A DNA stretch of 7,793 bases, from contig JAFVTJ010000170.1 of NCBI GenBank assembly GCA_017503305.1, positions 1-7,793 of the forward strand, written 5' to 3'. The stretch's first letter is position 1. Each line of letters starts with the position of its first letter. The notes under the pieces were generated by a model, which was not told where the DNA came from, did no database searches, and worked only from the letters and a program-made list of their open reading frames with translations. The position numbers were made by a program, and so were the translations under genes. Of the stretch, positions 6,204-7,793 are shown in pieces. This DNA comes from Clostridia bacterium (GTDB lineage: Bacteria > Bacillota_A > Clostridia > Oscillospirales > Acutalibacteraceae).

Positions 6204-6860
6204 TTATTTACGTTTAACGACTAAACTTGTTTGTCCACTTGTGCCGACAACGATTATTTCGCTGCCGGTGGGGATAGATTCGCTTTCGTCGGTAACGGCA
6301 TTGCGTTCAACATAAGCGCCTTGAAGCATAACGTTGATTTTGCCTTCGCCCGAACGGGCAGGCGGTATTGTAAGGTACACCTTACCTGCCGACCCTAAAG
6401 CGTTGCGGTTATCGGCCGTGCCGTCGCTTTTAAGACGTAAAACCAGCTTAAACAGGTAAGCTATTGCAAGCATTACAGCAAAACCGCAAAGAGTTGCAAC
6501 AATTAAGGTAATGGGTAGCGCCACGTTTGCCGATTGCATTACAACACCAACCCAACCGAATATAACAAAGAAAGCAACAATGCCCCTTACGGTGAAAATG
6601 TGCAGGCTTTCAAGCCCTGCTACGTCGTCAATATCACCGTCAATGCCGTCGGGTAGGGTGTCGGTATCAAGGTCAAGGTCGAAATCGCCGTCGGGTGTAT
6701 CTAAATCAAGGTCGGGCGCATCTAAATCCGCTTCGCCGTCACCAATACCTAAAAGCATAAGTATTGTTTGTATTAATAACACAAGTGTTGCGGGAATGGC
6801 AATACAGTAAAAAATTTGTAAAACCAAGCTTAAAGAATTCCACCATTCAATTAATAACAT
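6204..6860 (-). CDS. NfeD/YuaF-like membrane protein with OB-fold domain, flotillin partner
   Basis: This 218-residue protein has a first membrane segment at about 11-38, an extremely acidic loop at 39-81 with about 17 aspartates, two further membrane segments at about 91-112 and 115-140, and a C-terminal beta-rich domain (about 150-218) beginning NALGSAGKVYLTIPP and ending TSLVVKRK, fitting the soluble OB-fold of NfeD-family proteins. This matches YuaF, encoded immediately before the flotillin gene in Bacillus subtilis; such proteins act with SPFH partners at the membrane. The basic KLVLRLK after the third segment suggests that the OB domain, and hence also the acidic loop, face the cytoplasm (inference). 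The start at 6858-6860 has AGGGAG at 6870-6875. It is the middle gene of the operon, 24 nt after the DUF1836 gene. Confidence 0.88.
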   Translation of the reverse strand: MLLIEWWNSLSLVLQIFYCIAIPATLVLLIQTILMLLGIGDGEADLDAPDLDLDTPDGDFDLDLDTDTLPDGIDGDIDDVAGLESLHIFTVRGIVAFFVIFGWVGVVMQSANVALPITLIVATLCGFAVMLAIAYLFKLVLRLKSDGTADNRNALGSAGKVYLTIPPARSGEGKINVMLQGAYVERNAVTDESESIPTGSEIIVVGTSGQTSLVVKRK

Positions 6861-6884
6861 TAAATTTTTCTCCCTTCTTAAAAG

Positions 6885-7439
6885 TTATTGTAGGGTTGAA
6901 AGCAATACCTTAGCTGAGTCGCGAAGTCTTGCCGCTGTATGCGCATACAGCATAATTTCTAATATTCTTACAAGCTTTTGCTTTTCAGCGGGATTTTTTT
7001 CTTCAAAGCCTTCCGCGGCATTTTGTGCCGCCTTCAAAACTGCCGATTTATCTGATATGTCAATTACTTCGTCGCAAATCATATCGCAATACCTATGGTA
7101 AAGCTCGTTATCTTTTATAAGGTCGTCGGAGTCGTTGTCAATTTCGCCGCCGATTACCTGTATTAAATTACAAATAGCTTCGATTTGCAAGGATTCCCTT
7201 AACATATTTATAATAATGATTCGGGCAAATTGTTGTCTAGAATACAATTTTTTTTTAGGTGAAGAAACAAATTTTCGTTTCACCCAGTTTTGAATAAGAT
7301 AGGGTTCAAGCCCAGTCATATTAGAAACCTGCGAAAGTGTAATACCGCCAGCGGCAAATATACCGTCAAACAGTATTCGCGAACCGCCTTTTTGCATCGC
7401 AAGGACTTCTATGGTTGTTCCGGGATATTTTTTCTGCAT
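6885..7439 (-). CDS. DUF1836 family protein, MerR-like helix-turn-helix, putative regulator
   Basis: The 184-residue protein matches my recollection of the DUF1836 family in Firmicutes, which has no established function. Residues about 31-93 look like a MerR-type winged helix: ITLSQVSNMTGLEPYLIQNW (33-52) is the helix-turn-helix, VKRKFV followed by KKKLYSRQQ (63-70) is the wing, and the helix FARIIIINMLRESLQIEAI follows. The remainder is helical, with no membrane segment or obvious ligand site. The ATG at 7437-7439 has AAGGGGG at 7446-7452, 6 nt upstream. It is the first gene of the operon with the NfeD and flotillin genes, 24 nt before the former. As the promoter-proximal gene it may regulate the operon, with the palindromes at 7457-7492 as candidate binding sites; this is inferred from position only. 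Confidence 0.85.
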   Translation of the reverse strand: MQKKYPGTTIEVLAMQKGGSRILFDGIFAAGGITLSQVSNMTGLEPYLIQNWVKRKFVSSPKKKLYSRQQFARIIIINMLRESLQIEAICNLIQVIGGEIDNDSDDLIKDNELYHRYCDMICDEVIDISDKSAVLKAAQNAAEGFEEKNPAEKQKLVRILEIMLYAHTAARLRDSAKVLLSTLQ

Positions 7440-7456
7440 CCTATTCCCCCTTATCT

Positions 7457-7492
7457 TGTGGTGTGATTATATAATACCACACGGTCACGTGA
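7457..7492. promoter_or_regulatory. Nested palindromes over the flotillin operon promoter, candidate operator
   Basis: TGTGGT (7457-7462) and ACCACA (7476-7481) are inverted around a perfect palindrome ATTATATAAT (7466-7475). A second perfect palindrome, TCACGTGA, lies at 7485-7492, and GTGATT is repeated directly at 7463-7468 and 7489-7494. These elements cover the -10, the start region and the -35/-10 spacer, as expected for repressor or MerR-type sites. Confidence 0.45.
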
Positions 7493-7499
7493 TTGTCAA
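7471..7499 (-). promoter_or_regulatory. Promoter of the DUF1836-NfeD-flotillin operon
   Basis: On the minus strand a perfect TTGACA (7494-7499) is followed after 17 nt by TATTAT (7471-7476). Transcription would start near 7464, leaving a leader of about 25 nt. Upstream at 7513-7531 lie A- and T-tracts that could act as an UP element. Confidence 0.75.
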
Positions 7500-7547
7500 T
7501 AGTGCTCTTATGATTTTTTGAAAAAATTTTTCTTGAGCCTAAATAGT

Positions 7548-7586
7548 TAATATAACTTGAAAAATTCCACCGAAAAAGTTATATTA
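7548..7586. promoter_or_regulatory. Perfect 11-bp inverted repeat over the rightward promoter, candidate operator
   Basis: TAATATAACTT (7548-7558) and AAGTTATATTA (7576-7586) are exact reverse complements separated by 17 nt. The left arm reaches into the -35 hexamer and the right arm covers the whole -10, so a bound protein dimer would block RNA polymerase. Confidence 0.6.
7557..7585 (+). promoter_or_regulatory. Promoter of the rightward gene at the window edge
   Basis: TTGAAA (7557-7562) and TATATT (7580-7585) are spaced 17 nt apart, each one mismatch from consensus. The start would be near 7592, about 23 nt before the ATG. Confidence 0.65.
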
Positions 7587-7614
7587 TAAGTAGAGTAATA
7601 TTAAGGGGAAGTTT

Positions 7615-7793
7615 ATGAAAATAAAAACTAAAGAGTTACCGTACCAAAAGGTTTTAAAGCTAAAACCTACAAAACGAAAAAAGCCGTTAAAACCGCTATT
7701 TATTTTAGCACTCGTAATCAGGGTTTTGTCTTTTTTCGAGCTTTTGAAAGTAGGCTTTAAATATAAAAATATAGGCATGGAAAGGCGTTCTAA
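7615..7793 (+). CDS. N-terminal fragment of a probable 1-acylglycerol-3-phosphate acyltransferase family protein (partial)
   Basis: The frame is open from the ATG at 7615-7617 to the right edge (59 codons plus 2 bases). AAGGGG at 7603-7608 lies 6 nt before the start, and a promoter lies further upstream, so this is a genuine gene start. The visible part has a basic N-terminus (KLKPTKRKKPLKP, 15-27), a hydrophobic stretch at 28-48, then GFKYKNIGME (47-56). This order of motifs resembles, from memory, the N-terminus of a clostridial PlsC-like lysophospholipid acyltransferase group, in which an NHXXXXD catalytic box would follow shortly after GME. That box is outside the window, so the function is tentative; the gene itself is well supported. 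It diverges from the flotillin operon. Confidence 0.6.
   Translation, partial: MKIKTKELPYQKVLKLKPTKRKKPLKPLFILALVIRVLSFFELLKVGFKYKNIGMERRS

Noticed and set aside
6511..6810. 99-codon plus-strand open frame with Ser/Arg repeats
   Set aside because: It is the antisense reading of the Asp-rich NfeD-like loop; the apparent SR repeats are the complement of Asp codons, and no ribosome site precedes it.
7584..7778. 64-codon minus-strand open frame at the right end
   Set aside because: It is antisense to the rightward gene, which has a promoter, ribosome site and sensible N-terminus; this frame has none of these.
1..7793. Mobile element, CRISPR array, toxin-antitoxin or defence island
   Set aside because: No transposase, integrase, direct-repeat/spacer array, small paired genes or nuclease-type proteins are present, and the coding style is uniform across the window.

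Overview
The window looks like chromosomal DNA of a low-GC Gram-positive bacterium, most likely an anaerobic member of class Clostridia (gut Oscillospirales/Ruminococcaceae-like). The signs are AT-rich intergenic DNA, strong AGGAGG-type ribosome sites 6-9 nt before nearly every start, consensus sigma-A-type promoters, and protein families typical of Firmicutes: a DUF1836 regulator, a YuaF-type NfeD protein with a FloT-type flotillin, a PhoU-tailed Na/Pi cotransporter, and the Firmicutes form of pyridoxamine kinase. This placement is inferred from gene content and was not tested against a database. No rRNA, tRNA, CRISPR array, insertion sequence or phage gene is visible.

Layout. Positions 1-994 (minus) hold the N-terminal 331 residues of a secreted protein built of about 20-22-residue aromatic repeats resembling cell-wall-binding repeats; it continues past the left edge. 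Positions 1058-1939 (minus) encode a LysR-family regulator. Diverging from it, 2055-3692 (plus) encodes a Na+/phosphate cotransporter family protein with a PhoU-like tail. The two promoters overlap physically in the 115-bp gap. A bidirectional terminator at 3700-3731 separates this gene from a convergent pyridoxamine/pyridoxal kinase (3732-4559, minus). After a 153-bp gap with a long GNRA-capped hairpin comes a minus-strand operon, transcribed 7439 to 4713: DUF1836 regulator, NfeD/YuaF-like membrane OB-fold protein, flotillin. A second divergent promoter region (7440-7614) leads rightward into the first 59 codons of a gene that looks like a 1-acylglycerol-3-phosphate acyltransferase family member, cut by the window edge.

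How the genes may work together. The DUF1836-NfeD-flotillin set is the most coherent unit: the flotillin scaffold and its NfeD partner organise membrane microdomains, and the leading gene is a plausible local regulator. The divergent gene may be a phospholipid-synthesis enzyme, so membrane organisation and lipid synthesis may share one control region; this is inference. The LysR/Na-Pi pair is a classic divergent regulator-target arrangement with an unusual target for LysR. I saw no evidence of a wholly new multi-gene system. The most interesting signals are regulatory: overlapping divergent promoters, an 11-bp perfect inverted repeat over the right-hand promoter, and nested palindromes over the flotillin operon promoter.
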